64,000 nucleotides of DNA, taken from assembly GCF_000967965.1 (NCBI RefSeq), contig NZ_LACC01000012.1, positions 268,751-332,750 on the forward strand, in the 5' to 3' direction. A program made the translations under genes and the position numbers. Every line of letters starts with the position of its first letter. Within the stretch, counting starts at the first letter, position 1. Positions 44,419 through 53,852 of this stretch are shown in pieces. The notes under the pieces are model-generated. The model searched no databases, was not told the origin of the DNA, and worked only from the letters and a program-made list of their open reading frames with translations. This DNA comes from Pseudomonas fluorescens. Lineage in GTDB: Bacteria; Pseudomonadota; Gammaproteobacteria; Pseudomonadales; Pseudomonadaceae.

Positions 44419-44702
44419 TTTTTTCCTTTGATATAGATGATTTTTTGCTGTTGTTTTTCTTCGGGTCGCGGTGAAAAGTACAAGAGTTGGTGTGTGGTTT
44501 AAATAAGTCTGGTTGGTTGAATTGATTCTTGCTGTTAGCGTTTTCGCTGAGTGTTCAATTAGAACTTGCGATGGCGGTCCACGCTTGAAGCGAAAAGCCT
44601 GGGCCCGGGATCACGCGCTTTTCGTCGTCAACCTGCCAGGGTTTTTCATCCGGCCGGACAAAGCAGGCATAATGCTGTCCTTCGTCTTGTGCCGGTCGTC
44701 CT

Positions 44703-46025
44703 GTGAAGTCACGTCAGATACCCAACCGCTTGCGCCCTTCCGCCTGTCCCGGGTTGTTGCGTGTCGTCCAGGCATTGGATGGTGGTATTTGCCGGATCAA
44801 ACTCGACGGTGGTGCCATCGGTGCGCACCAGGCAATCGCTGTGGCCGATGCCGCCGAGCGATATGCCAGCGGAGCGATCGAGGCGACCAACCGGGCCAAC
44901 CTGCAGATCCGCGGCATTGGCAACGAGCAAGCGGCGTTGATCGACAGCCTGCTGGCTGCCGATCTGGGGCCGCGCACGGCGGCTGGCGACGATGTGCGCA
45001 ACCTGATGCTCAGCCCCGGCGCCGGGATCGATCGGCGCATGCTGTTCGACACTCGCCCGCTGGCCGGGCAGATCCTCGCCACACTGCAAAGCCACGAAGC
45101 CTTCTACGACCTCAGTGCCAAGTTCGCTGTGCAACTTGATGGCGGCGAAGACCTGGCGATGCTCGAACATCCCCATGACCTGTGGCTCTCGGCGTTTGAG
45201 CAAGACGGCGAACAACGGCTGGCGTTCGGTCTGGCGGGATGCCCGACGGACAGCCCCGCCGGTTCGGTTGCGCTGGCTGACGGGCACACACTGGTGGTCG
45301 CGGTTCTTGAGTTGTTCCTTGAACTGGCGCGCCCCGAGCAGGCGCGAATGCGCCATTTGCTGGACGAGTACCCGATAGAGGACGTTCTGCTTCGGCTGGC
45401 CGAGCGAGTGCCGCTGCAAGCCGTTGTCGGTTGGCAGCGGGTTTCGGGCTTCAGTGATTTGCACCTGGGTGCCCATCCCCAGGCCGAGTCCGGTGTTATC
45501 TATGTGGGGGCCGTCCCGCCGCTGGGGCGGCTTGATCCGGCGATGCTGCGGGGGGTGGCATACCTGGCACGCGAGTTTGGTGATTCCAGCCTGCGCTTCA
45601 CACCCTGGCAAAGCTTGCTGCTGCCCAATGTCCGCATGGACAATGCCGCCGAAGTCATGGGGCGTTTGCAACGCTTGGGCTTGTCCTGTGAAGCCGGTCA
45701 GCCATTGTCCAGGTTGATCGCCTGCACCGGTTCCAGCGGTTGCGCCAAGGGGTTGGCCGAGACCAAGGGCGATGCCCTGCAACTGGCCGCGCTGCTGCAC
45801 AGCCATGGACCGGCACTGAACATGCACCTGAGCGGTTGCCCGCGCTCCTGCGCCGCCGCGCATACGGCGCCCGTCACATTACTGGCCGTCGCCCACGGTC
45901 ACTACGATCTCTATTTTCGCGATGCAGCGCAGCCGGGTTTCGGCGCGCTGCACGCACGCAACCTTACTATTGAAGCGGTCGCGGCCCTGCTCGACGCCCG
46001 CTCACGGAGCCCCCTTGATGCTTGA
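44703..46025 (+). CDS. cobG: Precorrin-3B synthase (4Fe-4S)
   Basis: 440 residues from a GTG at 44703. It is a nitrite/sulfite-reductase-like protein; the cluster ligands are C341-x5-C347 and C379-x3-C383. CobG uses O2 to hydroxylate precorrin-3A, which makes this the aerobic pathway. It is first in cobG-cobH-cobI-cobJ and overlaps cobH by 8 nt. A cataat sequence near 44670 may be the -10 of its promoter. No cobalamin riboswitch was found. Confidence 0.95.
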   Translation: MKSRQIPNRLRPSACPGLLRVVQALDGGICRIKLDGGAIGAHQAIAVADAAERYASGAIEATNRANLQIRGIGNEQAALIDSLLAADLGPRTAAGDDVRNLMLSPGAGIDRRMLFDTRPLAGQILATLQSHEAFYDLSAKFAVQLDGGEDLAMLEHPHDLWLSAFEQDGEQRLAFGLAGCPTDSPAGSVALADGHTLVVAVLELFLELARPEQARMRHLLDEYPIEDVLLRLAERVPLQAVVGWQRVSGFSDLHLGAHPQAESGVIYVGAVPPLGRLDPAMLRGVAYLAREFGDSSLRFTPWQSLLLPNVRMDNAAEVMGRLQRLGLSCEAGQPLSRLIACTGSSGCAKGLAETKGDALQLAALLHSHGPALNMHLSGCPRSCAAAHTAPVTLLAVAHGHYDLYFRDAAQPGFGALHARNLTIEAVAALLDARSRSPLDA

Positions 46026-46644
46026 TTACATCCGCGATGGTCAGGAGATCTATCGCAACTCCTTCGCGATCATTCGCGCCGAGGCCAACCTCGAGCGAAT
46101 CCCGGCCGATCTGGAGAAACTCGCGGTCCGTGTCATTCACGCCTGCGGTATGGTCGAGGCCATCGACGGCCTGCAGTTTTCCGCAGGGGCGGGCAAGGCC
46201 GGGCGTGATGCGCTGGCGGCCGGCGCGCCGATTTTGTGCGATGCGCGGATGGTCTCAGAAGGCGTGACCCGCGCGCGGTTGCCGGCGAACAATCCGGTGA
46301 TCTGTACCCTGCGCGACGAGAGTGTTCCGGAACTGGCCCGTGAATTGGGTAACACCCGCTCAGCCGCTGCGCTGGAACTGTGGCGTCCGCACCTGGAAGG
46401 CAGCGTGGTAGTCATCGGCAACGCCCCGACGGCACTGTTTTACTTGCTGGAAATGCTCGACGCCGGTGCGCCGAAACCGGCGCTGATCCTCGGTTTTCCA
46501 GTGGGCTTCGTCGGTGCCGCCGAATCCAAGGCCGCGCTGGCAGCCGACAGTCGTGGCGTGCCTTTTGTCATCATGCAGGGTCGCCTGGGCGGTAGCGCCA
46601 TGGCCGCCGCCGCCGTCAATGCCCTCGCCACGGAGATCGAATGA
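46018..46644 (+). CDS. cobH: Precorrin-8X methylmutase
   Basis: 208 residues from the ATG at 46018, inside the end of cobG. The start [18 protein letters not shown] (catalytic His) and G-N-A-P-T-A-L are typical of CobH/CbiC. It moves the C11 methyl to C12 to give hydrogenobyrinate. Confidence 0.97.
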   Translation: MLDYIRDGQEIYRNSFAIIRAEANLERIPADLEKLAVRVIHACGMVEAIDGLQFSAGAGKAGRDALAAGAPILCDARMVSEGVTRARLPANNPVICTLRDESVPELARELGNTRSAAALELWRPHLEGSVVVIGNAPTALFYLLEMLDAGAPKPALILGFPVGFVGAAESKAALAADSRGVPFVIMQGRLGGSAMAAAAVNALATEIE

Positions 46645-47375
46645 TGCAGCAACCTGGACGTTTGATCGGCCTCGGCGTCGGCCCTGGTGATCCGGAACTG
46701 ATTACCGTCAAGGCCCTGCGCTTGCTGCGCGAATCGCCGGTAGTGGCGTACTTCGTGGCCAAGGGCAAGAAAGGCAACGCCTTCGGCATCATCGAGGCGC
46801 ATCTGCAGGATGCACAGAATCTGTTGCCGCTGGTGTACCCGGTGACCACCGAAGCGTTGCCGGCACCGTTGTCCTACGAACAAGTGATCAGCGACTTCTA
46901 CGATGACGCCGCCGACGAACTGGCGACGCATCTCGATGCCGGTCGCGACGTGGCGGTGATCTGCGAAGGCGATCCGTTCTTCTACGGCTCCTACATGTAC
47001 TTGCACGACCGGCTCGCCGAACGTTATCAGGCTGAAGTCGTGCCCGGTGTGTGCTCGATGCTCGGCGGGGCCTCGGTGCTCGGTGCGCCGCTGGTGTATC
47101 GCAATCAGAGTCTGTCGGTGTTGTCCGGTGTGCTGCCGCACGACGAACTCAAGCGTCGCCTGGCCGATGCCGATGCGGCGGTGATCATGAAACTGGGGCG
47201 CAACTTTCCCAAGGTTCGCCAGGTACTGGAAGAACTCGGCCTGGCCGAGCGCGCTTTGTACGTCGAGCGCGCGACCATGGCCAATCAGAAGATCGTGCCG
47301 CTGGACCAGGTCGAGCCGATGTCCTCGCCGTATTTCTCGCTGATCATCGTTCCCGGCGAAAGGTGGCAAGGCTGA
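46641..47375 (+). CDS. cobI: Precorrin-2 C20-methyltransferase
   Basis: 244 residues. The tetrapyrrole methylase motifs [11 protein letters not shown] and C-E-G-D-P-F-F-Y-G are present. It adds the C20 methyl to precorrin-2, the first committed step of the corrin route. It overlaps cobH by 4 nt (ATGA) and cobJ by one base. Confidence 0.97.
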   Translation: MMQQPGRLIGLGVGPGDPELITVKALRLLRESPVVAYFVAKGKKGNAFGIIEAHLQDAQNLLPLVYPVTTEALPAPLSYEQVISDFYDDAADELATHLDAGRDVAVICEGDPFFYGSYMYLHDRLAERYQAEVVPGVCSMLGGASVLGAPLVYRNQSLSVLSGVLPHDELKRRLADADAAVIMKLGRNFPKVRQVLEELGLAERALYVERATMANQKIVPLDQVEPMSSPYFSLIIVPGERWQG

Positions 47376-49084
47376 TGACCCGTCCAGTTCCGGCGATTGT
47401 CATTCTTGGCAATGGCAGCCTCGCTACCGCACGCAGCATTCAGCAGCTGTATCCCGACGCCCTGATCCACGGCCTGGCCGAACGGGTCGAAGGCGCGGAT
47501 CGGGTCTATCACGAATTCGGTGCGACCCTGCGCGAGCTCTATCAACAGGGTGCACCGATCATTGCCCTGTGCGCGGCCGGGATCGTGATCCGCACGCTGG
47601 CGCCCTTGCTGCTGGAAAAAGGCGCCGAACCACCGGTATTGGCAGTGGCCGAAGACGGCAGCGCCGTGGTTCCACTGTTGGGTGGTCTTGGCGGAGTAAA
47701 CGTGATGGCGCGGGAGATTGCCGCCACGCTGGAAGTCGCGGCGGCGATCACCACCAGCGGCGAGTTGCGTTTCGGCACGTGCCTGCTCAACCCGCCTAGT
47801 GGTTATGCCCTTGGCGACCTGGAACTGGGCAAGCGTTTCGTTTCCGATCTGCTCGCCGGCGAAACGGTGCGTATTGAGGGTGAGGCCCCGTGGTTGGCGC
47901 AGGCGCAATTGCCCGAAGACGCGCTGGCCCGACTGGCGGTTCATGTCGGTCATGCCGAACGGGCACCTGCGGCCAACGAATTGTTGATCTACCCGCGCAA
48001 TGTGGTGGTCGCCGTGGACGCTGGCCTGGTGAGCGTCGCAGAGGCGGTGCGCGAGGCGTTGCATCAGGTAAGAATTGCCGTGCAGTCGCTGGCCTGCCTG
48101 TTGGCCGCCGATACCGAAATGGCCAATCCGGCGTTGCGTGAGGCAGCACTTGAACTGGGCGTGCCGTTGCGCTTTGCCCACGCAGGGCAGGTACTTGGCG
48201 AACGTCTGCGTACTGCCATGGGTCGGCCCGTTTCCATGCTTGGTAACGACACTGTTGCCATTGCAGTCGCAGACCAGCCGCTGGACCCGTTGCAGATCGG
48301 CCGCCCGCGTGGACGGCTGGCGGTGATCGGCCTCGGGCCGGGGGCCGCCGAACTGATGGTGCCGGCCGTGAAGGCTGAACTGGCCCGCGCCAACGATGTA
48401 TTGGGCTACGAAACCTACGTGCGCATGGCCGGGCCGTTTCGCGACGATCAGGTGCTGCATTGCACCGACAACCGCGAAGAGATGCAGCGCGCCCGTCACG
48501 CTTTCGAGTTGGCGGCCCAAGGGCGTTCGGTGGTGGTGGTTTCTTCAGGTGATCCGGGTGTTTTCGCCATGGCCGCGGCGGTGCTTGAGGCGCTGCACGA
48601 GTCCACCGACGTCCATTGGCACAACGTCGATCTCGAGATTTTGCCGGGGGTTTCCGCCTCGCTGGCGACGGCCGCCCAGGCTGGTGCGCCGCTGGGTCAT
48701 GACTTCTGTGTGCTGTCGCTGTCGGATAACCTCAAGCCCTGGTCGATCATTGAAAAACGTCTGGATCTGGCAGCGCAAGCTGATCTGGCAATGGCGTTCT
48801 ACAATCCGATCTCGCGTTCCCGACCTTGGCAATTGGGGCGTGCGCTGGAGATCGTCGCTCAGCATCGCGCACCTGAAACGCCAGTTGTGCTAGGGCGTGA
48901 TGTCGGACGCCCGGGGCAGACACTACGCGTGACGACGCTTTCTCAATTGACTCCAGACCAGGTCGACATGCGGACCATGGTGTTGATTGGTTCATCCACG
49001 ACTCGCGTGTTTCATCGCTCCCAAGGAATGCCGTGGGTTTATACGCCGCGTAGTTATGGTGATAAATTAAGCGATATTAACTAA
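47375..49084 (+). CDS. cobJ: CobE/CbiG-CobJ fusion: precorrin-3B C17-methyltransferase
   Basis: 569 residues from the ATG at 47375 (TGATG overlap with cobI). Residues ~1-300 are CbiG/CobE-like (A-L-C-A-A-G-I-V-I-R near 55-65, G-G-L-G-G-V-N-V-M-A). From about 311 (A-V-I-G-L-G-P-G) a complete tetrapyrrole methylase follows, with V-V-S-S-G-D-P-G-V-F-A-M. CobJ methylates C17 and contracts the ring. This fusion is usual in Pseudomonas. A small inverted repeat (gatattaa/ttaatatc) covers the stop. Confidence 0.95.
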   Translation: MTRPVPAIVILGNGSLATARSIQQLYPDALIHGLAERVEGADRVYHEFGATLRELYQQGAPIIALCAAGIVIRTLAPLLLEKGAEPPVLAVAEDGSAVVPLLGGLGGVNVMAREIAATLEVAAAITTSGELRFGTCLLNPPSGYALGDLELGKRFVSDLLAGETVRIEGEAPWLAQAQLPEDALARLAVHVGHAERAPAANELLIYPRNVVVAVDAGLVSVAEAVREALHQVRIAVQSLACLLAADTEMANPALREAALELGVPLRFAHAGQVLGERLRTAMGRPVSMLGNDTVAIAVADQPLDPLQIGRPRGRLAVIGLGPGAAELMVPAVKAELARANDVLGYETYVRMAGPFRDDQVLHCTDNREEMQRARHAFELAAQGRSVVVVSSGDPGVFAMAAAVLEALHESTDVHWHNVDLEILPGVSASLATAAQAGAPLGHDFCVLSLSDNLKPWSIIEKRLDLAAQADLAMAFYNPISRSRPWQLGRALEIVAQHRAPETPVVLGRDVGRPGQTLRVTTLSQLTPDQVDMRTMVLIGSSTTRVFHRSQGMPWVYTPRSYGDKLSDIN

Positions 49085-49206
49085 TTTAATATCACTGTTT
49101 GGTGCAGTGTTGTTCGGGCTGAGCGGCTCGACAACTGCTGCATGGTTGATGGGTGCTTACATATGTCGACATTCAATCGGGTTTGATAGCAGAGTTGGGG
49201 TGATTT

Positions 49207-49244
49207 AGATTCGTTTTGTCTCTGCAGGAGACTTAAACGAATTT
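49207..49244 (+). promoter_or_regulatory. Long 5'-UTR hairpin before paralog D
   Basis: A stem of about ten pairs (agattcgttt with aaacgaattt), one small internal loop, then gtctc/gagac around tgcag. It ends about 2 nt before the AAAAGGAG of the paralog D gene, so folding could hide or expose the ribosome-binding site. Confidence 0.6.
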
Positions 49245-49261
49245 AAAAGGAGTAGTTCGAT

Positions 49262-50107
49262 ATGGAAATCGTGGAAGGTTTTGTCACTCATAAACAATGC
49301 ACCGATATTGGGAAGGCGCGTCTTGCCAGGTCAAAGGCGTTGTTGAGCAGTGCTCCTCGTGCAAAAGCGTTAATGTCGACCACTGCGTCGAGTTCACCCA
49401 AGGCATTGAACGATTCGAGTCCTACCAAGGAATTGGATGCTTTGGTTTTGGGCAATACGCTCATTGGTTATGGCGATAATATTTCGCTTGAAAATATGAC
49501 GATTATCGAAAACCTCATAAAGTTTTCGAAGTTGGAGGCCGATCGCGAGACTAAAGACAGTCATAGCCCCGCCGCCTGGCACCGAGCCTTTCTCCAGTGC
49601 ATGGAGGATATGGGGTGTTCTGTTCCCATCAACGCGAGTATCGAATACAAAAAAAGGTCTGGTAGCGGGACAATGAAAAATGTTGTCACCTCTATTATCC
49701 AGGCGGGCGTTGAAGCGGCAAAAGCTGCCATTCCCGGTGCGACCGTGCTAAGTGCCGTCGCCGACAGCACATTGTCAGCATTGGAAAAAGAGCCTGAAAC
49801 AATCAAGGTTTTCAACTATGAAGTTACCAAGGCCAAGGGTATAAAGCTGGCCTTGCTGCCTTGCGAGCAAACGAAAAACGGATTGGTTATGGTTTCGTTT
49901 TCATCCGTTAATCATGTCGGAGATCAAGTGGGTGGCGGGGTTTTGTTTTTGGATTTGAAAATTGCAAGTCTCGATATTTACCAGGGCTCCAACTTTCTCG
50001 CCTTTAATCCTGCTGCTTACGCCGAAGTAAAAGATGATGTCGAATTTATCCTGGCGCAGAATCGGAAAGAAGTGTTGGCTAAAAGATTTGTGCGTCGCAG
50101 GCAGTGA
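49262..50107 (+). CDS. Uncharacterised protein, paralog D of a four-member family
   Basis: 281 residues, the longest of the four. The N-terminal ~75 residues are variable and rich in Ser, Lys and Ala. The shared core has W106 and G118-C119 (Cys where the others have Trp). A helical, small-residue-rich segment (about 139-172) follows, then the hydrophobic V-L-F-L-D-L (227-232) and the end V-K-D-D-V (256-260) with K-R-F near the C-terminus. There is no signal peptide; the helical segment could be amphipathic or membrane-active. AAAAGGAG precedes the ATG by 9 nt and a hairpin precedes that. It follows cobJ by 177 nt in A/T-rich DNA. Function unknown. Confidence 0.72.
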   Translation: MEIVEGFVTHKQCTDIGKARLARSKALLSSAPRAKALMSTTASSSPKALNDSSPTKELDALVLGNTLIGYGDNISLENMTIIENLIKFSKLEADRETKDSHSPAAWHRAFLQCMEDMGCSVPINASIEYKKRSGSGTMKNVVTSIIQAGVEAAKAAIPGATVLSAVADSTLSALEKEPETIKVFNYEVTKAKGIKLALLPCEQTKNGLVMVSFSSVNHVGDQVGGGVLFLDLKIASLDIYQGSNFLAFNPAAYAEVKDDVEFILAQNRKEVLAKRFVRRRQ

Positions 50108-50311
50108 ACTCAATCAAGCCGGTTCAGAGGCTGATAGTCTTTGGTCTGTTTGAAATCTGTAGGGGTGTAGAAGGGGAAGGGTTAACCGGTTTGAATCAAT
50201 GGTTGCGAGGAGTACGAAGCAGGCGCCGTGCAGCGATGAGGCACACGGCGACATCCTGGATGCTTGGAGTCCGCTAGCCCCACGATTTGCCAGAACCGGA
50301 GTGCTTTATGT

Positions 50312-50908
50312 TCAAGGCACCAGATAACCCTTCACGCCGGTGAAGATGATCTGCGCCGCCAGTGCGCACACGAACAACCCCATCAATCGGCTGACGATCT
50401 GTAGCCCCTGGTCGCCGAGAATGCGCTCGATGCGGCCGGACAAAAACAGCACCACGCCCACGGTAAAACTGGCCAGGGCAATGCTGACAATGGCCGTGAG
50501 CTTGTCGTCCCAGTGCGGCTGGCTCACGCCCATCACTAGCAAGGCGCCGATCGTACCGGGACCGACTGTCAGCGGGATGGTCAGCGGAACGATGGTGACA
50601 TCCTGCTGCACGTTGTCGGTCTGTACCGCCGATTTGCCTTGTGCCATGCCCAGCGCCGAGATGAACAGCACACTGCCGGCGCCAATGCGGAATGCGTCCA
50701 CGGTAATGCCGAACACGCTGAAAATCACCCGTCCGAACAAGTACAGCAGAACGCTGGAGACCAGGGTGGCGACCGCTACTTTCCAGGCCAGTCGACGCTG
50801 TTCCTTGCGCGAATAACCACGGGTCAGGCTGATGAAACAGGACAACACGAAGAATGGGCTATAGAGCACCAGCATCTTCAGATAAACGCTGAACAACACA
50901 TGGAGCAT
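50312..50908 (-). CDS. MarC-family integral membrane protein
   Basis: 198 residues with six membrane helices, the usual size. The motif V-P-L-T-I-P-L-T-V-G-P-G-T-I (about 110-123) is the MarC signature. Function is unsettled; the original link to multiple antibiotic resistance was withdrawn. The 204 bp to paralog D contain nothing I recognise. Confidence 0.92.
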   Translation of the reverse strand: MLHVLFSVYLKMLVLYSPFFVLSCFISLTRGYSRKEQRRLAWKVAVATLVSSVLLYLFGRVIFSVFGITVDAFRIGAGSVLFISALGMAQGKSAVQTDNVQQDVTIVPLTIPLTVGPGTIGALLVMGVSQPHWDDKLTAIVSIALASFTVGVVLFLSGRIERILGDQGLQIVSRLMGLFVCALAAQIIFTGVKGYLVP

Positions 50909-50974
50909 GGTGCCGGGCTCACTGGCGAGGGAAGTCGAGGGGGGAGTCTATCAGGGGTTGCGAAGTCTGTCGGC

Positions 50975-53752
50975 TCAGGACGTTTGGGTTGTCGTGCGAT
51001 TCTGCTGGTCACGCTGGGCAACCCAGTGCTCGATCAGTTCGCGCAACTGCGACAGTTCCACCGGCTTGGCCATGTGTCCGTCCATGCCAGCCTGGCGCGC
51101 ACGCTCTTTGTGTTCGGCAAGGATATGGGCGGTCAACGCCACCACAGGGGTGCGAACCCGCTGGTTGCCGACTTCCCAGGCGCGCAATTGCTGGGTGGCC
51201 GAGAAGCCGTCGAGGATCGGCATTTCGCAGTCCATCAGCACCAGGTCGTAACGCTGGGCTTTCATCGCCTGCAGGGCTTCTTCGCCGTTGCAGGCGGTAT
51301 CCGGTTGCAGATTGAGCTTGCTCAGCATGCCGCGGATCACCTTGGTCGAGATGCTGTTGTCTTCAGCCACCAGAATGCGGAAGTCGCAGGGGACCTTGAT
51401 CGGCAAAGCCGGGCCGCTTGGTACGGGCTGGGTCGCGACGAGCCCTTTGTTGCGCTGGGTCAGTTCGTCGGCCAGGGTAGTCTTGAGGGTGTAGCCGGCC
51501 ACCGGCTTGGCGAGGATGCGCTTGATCCCGGAGTTGCGCGCGATGATCTTGCTCGGTGCGTTGCTGATGCCGGTGAGCATGATCAGCAGGATGTCATGGT
51601 TCAGGCTCGGGTCTTCCTTGATCTTGGCCGCCAGTTGCATGCCGGTCATGCCTGGCATGTTCTGGTCCAGCAGGACCACATCGAAGTAATCGCGCAAATG
51701 AGCCTTGGTGCGCAGCAGGGCCAGCGCTTCCTTGCCGGAAGACGCGGCGCTGACGTTCAGGCCCCAGGCGCTGCATTGCTGCACCAGCACCTTGCGACAG
51801 GTGTCATTGTCGTCCACCACCAATACCCGCGCACCCTGCAGTGGGCCGTCGAGGTCGGAGGTCGGGTGTTCGAGGCGATCCGGGTCCAGCGGCAGGGTCA
51901 GCCACAGGGTGCTGCCCTGGTTGTTGCCGCTCTTGATTCCGAATTCACCCTGCATCAAGCGGATCAGCTGGCGGGCAATCACCAGCCCCAGGTTGCCGCC
52001 CAACTGGGTGGCCGAAAGAAAATGCCGGCTGTGCAGTTCGGTGTGCATCAGGGCGTCGCGTTCTTCGGCGTCCATGGGCTCGCCGCTGTCCTGCACGGCG
52101 ATGCGCAGGCGTGGTTTGGTGTTGCGCTCGTCGAGCGCCACGACGATCAGGATTTCACCTTCATCGGTTTTTTTCAGGGCGTTTTCAAGCAGGCTCAACA
52201 GCGTCTGGCGCAAGCGTGTAGGGTCACCGCTGATCACCCGCGGCACTTGCGGCTGGATGAAGCTGATCAACTCGACGTTTTGCTGCTCGGCCTTGGCGCG
52301 GAAGATGCTCAGGCAGTCTTCGATCAGCGCGTTGAGGTCGAACTGCACATCGTCCAGCTCGATCTGTCCGGACTCGAGTTTGGAAATGTCGAGAATTTCG
52401 TTGATCAGTGTCAGCAGTTCGTTGCCGGCGCTGTGGATCGTCTGCACATAGTCGCGTTGCTTGACCGATAGCGGCGTGCCCAGCAGCAGCTCGGTCATGC
52501 CGAGGACGCCGTTCATCGGGGTGCGGATCTCATGGCTGATCTTCGCCAGGAACTCGGCCTTGGCGTTGATCTCGGCGTTGCTGGCCGCCAGGTCACGGCT
52601 GATGCTGAAGCGGTCTTCGGTGATGCGGCGCTGGCGCTCGCTCAACGCAATGCTCATCAACAGGCCGCTGATGCAGATGAACGCCAGCAATGTGGTGATC
52701 AGGCCATGGGGTTCGATCAGGGTCAGCCCCAACAGCGCGGGCAGGATGACCAGTGTCCCAAGATTGAACACCACCATGGCCGCCACGAAGAAGCGAGCCG
52801 GGCGATAACCTTTTTGCCAGTGATAGGCGCTGATGAACAGCATGGTCAGGCCAGCCAGGGCTACCAGGCCGTAGGTAATGAAGTTCAGCGGCAAGGTATT
52901 GACGAACAGCAGCATCAGCCCGCAGGCGGTGATGAGCAGGACCTCGCCAAGCAGCAACCGGTTCAGCGGATGCGGCCCGAGCGGGGCGAAGAAGCGATAG
53001 GCAAGCATCAGGCCGCAGGGCGCAGTCATTATCAATGCCAGGTAAGCCCCCGGCGTTTGCAGTGCATGCCAGTCCGGAAGCCAGGGGCCGGCGAGGTTCA
53101 GCAACAACAGCAGGCTGAGCATCAACAACCCTTCGCACGTCGCTAACCAGAGGGCGCTGCGCGAGCGGGTGTAGGTGTAGCGGATGAGGTTGTGCAGGAT
53201 CAGCATGGCGATGCAACCGAACAACAGGCCATAGACCAGCGTCTGGTTCTGGTTGGCGGCCGAGATGATCGCCGATTGCAGGGTGATATAGGGCCGTAAC
53301 TGGTGGTCGGAGGCCAGTCGCAGGTATACGTCGAGAGGGTTGTCGCTTTGCGGCAGGGCCAGCATGAAGTCGCTACTGGGCAATGGTCGCTCGGATTGGG
53401 GGCGTTCGTTGCCCGTGCTGGATTGATCGATCAGCGTGTCGCCGTCCAGTACGTACATGTTGAACTGACGCAGGTCAGGCGCGAACACCCGCAGCAATTG
53501 TTCGTGTTTGCCCGGTGCAAGCCTGAATCGCAACCATAGCGCGCCATCGGGTTCGGCTGCGGTAATGCGGTCGAGTTCTATGGGGCTGAATTGATTGGTG
53601 TAGCGTGCGGAGCGGATGTCGCTCAGTTGCAGATCGCCCTGTTCGTCGAGCAATACCGCCCAGCCACTGCCTTGCGCGGCCTGGGCCGGTAGCATGCAGA
53701 GCAAGGTCAGCAACGTGACGGTCAAGCTTATGGCAATCCTGAGCCAGCGCAC
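50975..53752 (-). CDS. retS: Hybrid sensor kinase RetS
   Basis: 925 residues: signal peptide (about 1-25), 7TMR-DISMED2 sensor (~40-170), seven membrane helices (~185-385), histidine kinase with H407 in S-H-E-I-R-T-P, and two receivers with phospho-acceptors D696 (L-L-D-Q-N-M-P) and D841 (L-M-D-C-E-M-P). These three sites keep the same spacing as those known in P. aeruginosa RetS. RetS inhibits GacS and so switches between acute and sessile (biofilm, T6SS, antibiotic) states through RsmY/RsmZ. The gene next to purD supports the identity. Confidence 0.94.
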   Translation of the reverse strand: MRWLRIAISLTVTLLTLLCMLPAQAAQGSGWAVLLDEQGDLQLSDIRSARYTNQFSPIELDRITAAEPDGALWLRFRLAPGKHEQLLRVFAPDLRQFNMYVLDGDTLIDQSSTGNERPQSERPLPSSDFMLALPQSDNPLDVYLRLASDHQLRPYITLQSAIISAANQNQTLVYGLLFGCIAMLILHNLIRYTYTRSRSALWLATCEGLLMLSLLLLLNLAGPWLPDWHALQTPGAYLALIMTAPCGLMLAYRFFAPLGPHPLNRLLLGEVLLITACGLMLLFVNTLPLNFITYGLVALAGLTMLFISAYHWQKGYRPARFFVAAMVVFNLGTLVILPALLGLTLIEPHGLITTLLAFICISGLLMSIALSERQRRITEDRFSISRDLAASNAEINAKAEFLAKISHEIRTPMNGVLGMTELLLGTPLSVKQRDYVQTIHSAGNELLTLINEILDISKLESGQIELDDVQFDLNALIEDCLSIFRAKAEQQNVELISFIQPQVPRVISGDPTRLRQTLLSLLENALKKTDEGEILIVVALDERNTKPRLRIAVQDSGEPMDAEERDALMHTELHSRHFLSATQLGGNLGLVIARQLIRLMQGEFGIKSGNNQGSTLWLTLPLDPDRLEHPTSDLDGPLQGARVLVVDDNDTCRKVLVQQCSAWGLNVSAASSGKEALALLRTKAHLRDYFDVVLLDQNMPGMTGMQLAAKIKEDPSLNHDILLIMLTGISNAPSKIIARNSGIKRILAKPVAGYTLKTTLADELTQRNKGLVATQPVPSGPALPIKVPCDFRILVAEDNSISTKVIRGMLSKLNLQPDTACNGEEALQAMKAQRYDLVLMDCEMPILDGFSATQQLRAWEVGNQRVRTPVVALTAHILAEHKERARQAGMDGHMAKPVELSQLRELIEHWVAQRDQQNRTTTQTS

Positions 53753-53809
53753 GGCGAAATCCCTTCGTTAGGTTGATGCCAGAATATAACGATGCGCGGC
53801 GCCGGAATA

Positions 53810-53840
53810 GCCAGGCAATAAACGGTGTTCATTGCCTGGC
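53810..53840 (-). terminator. Perfect 10-bp hairpin between purD and retS
   Basis: gccaggcaat and attgcctggc pair perfectly around 11 nt. It starts about 12 nt past the purD stop. No clear T-tract follows on the minus strand, so it may be a weak terminator or an mRNA 3' stabiliser. Confidence 0.55.
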
Positions 53841-53852
53841 GCGGTGTTTACC

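Noticed and set aside
44419..44702. Cobalamin riboswitch before cobG (also searched at 43634-43770 before cobL)
   Set aside because: No B12-box-like word or conserved core on either strand.
49073..49093. gatattaa/ttaatatc inverted repeat as cobJ terminator
   Set aside because: A/T-only stem overlapping the stop codon, too weak and without T-run to call.
50639..52471. 610-codon open frame opposite retS
   Set aside because: Shadow of retS; no domain motifs.
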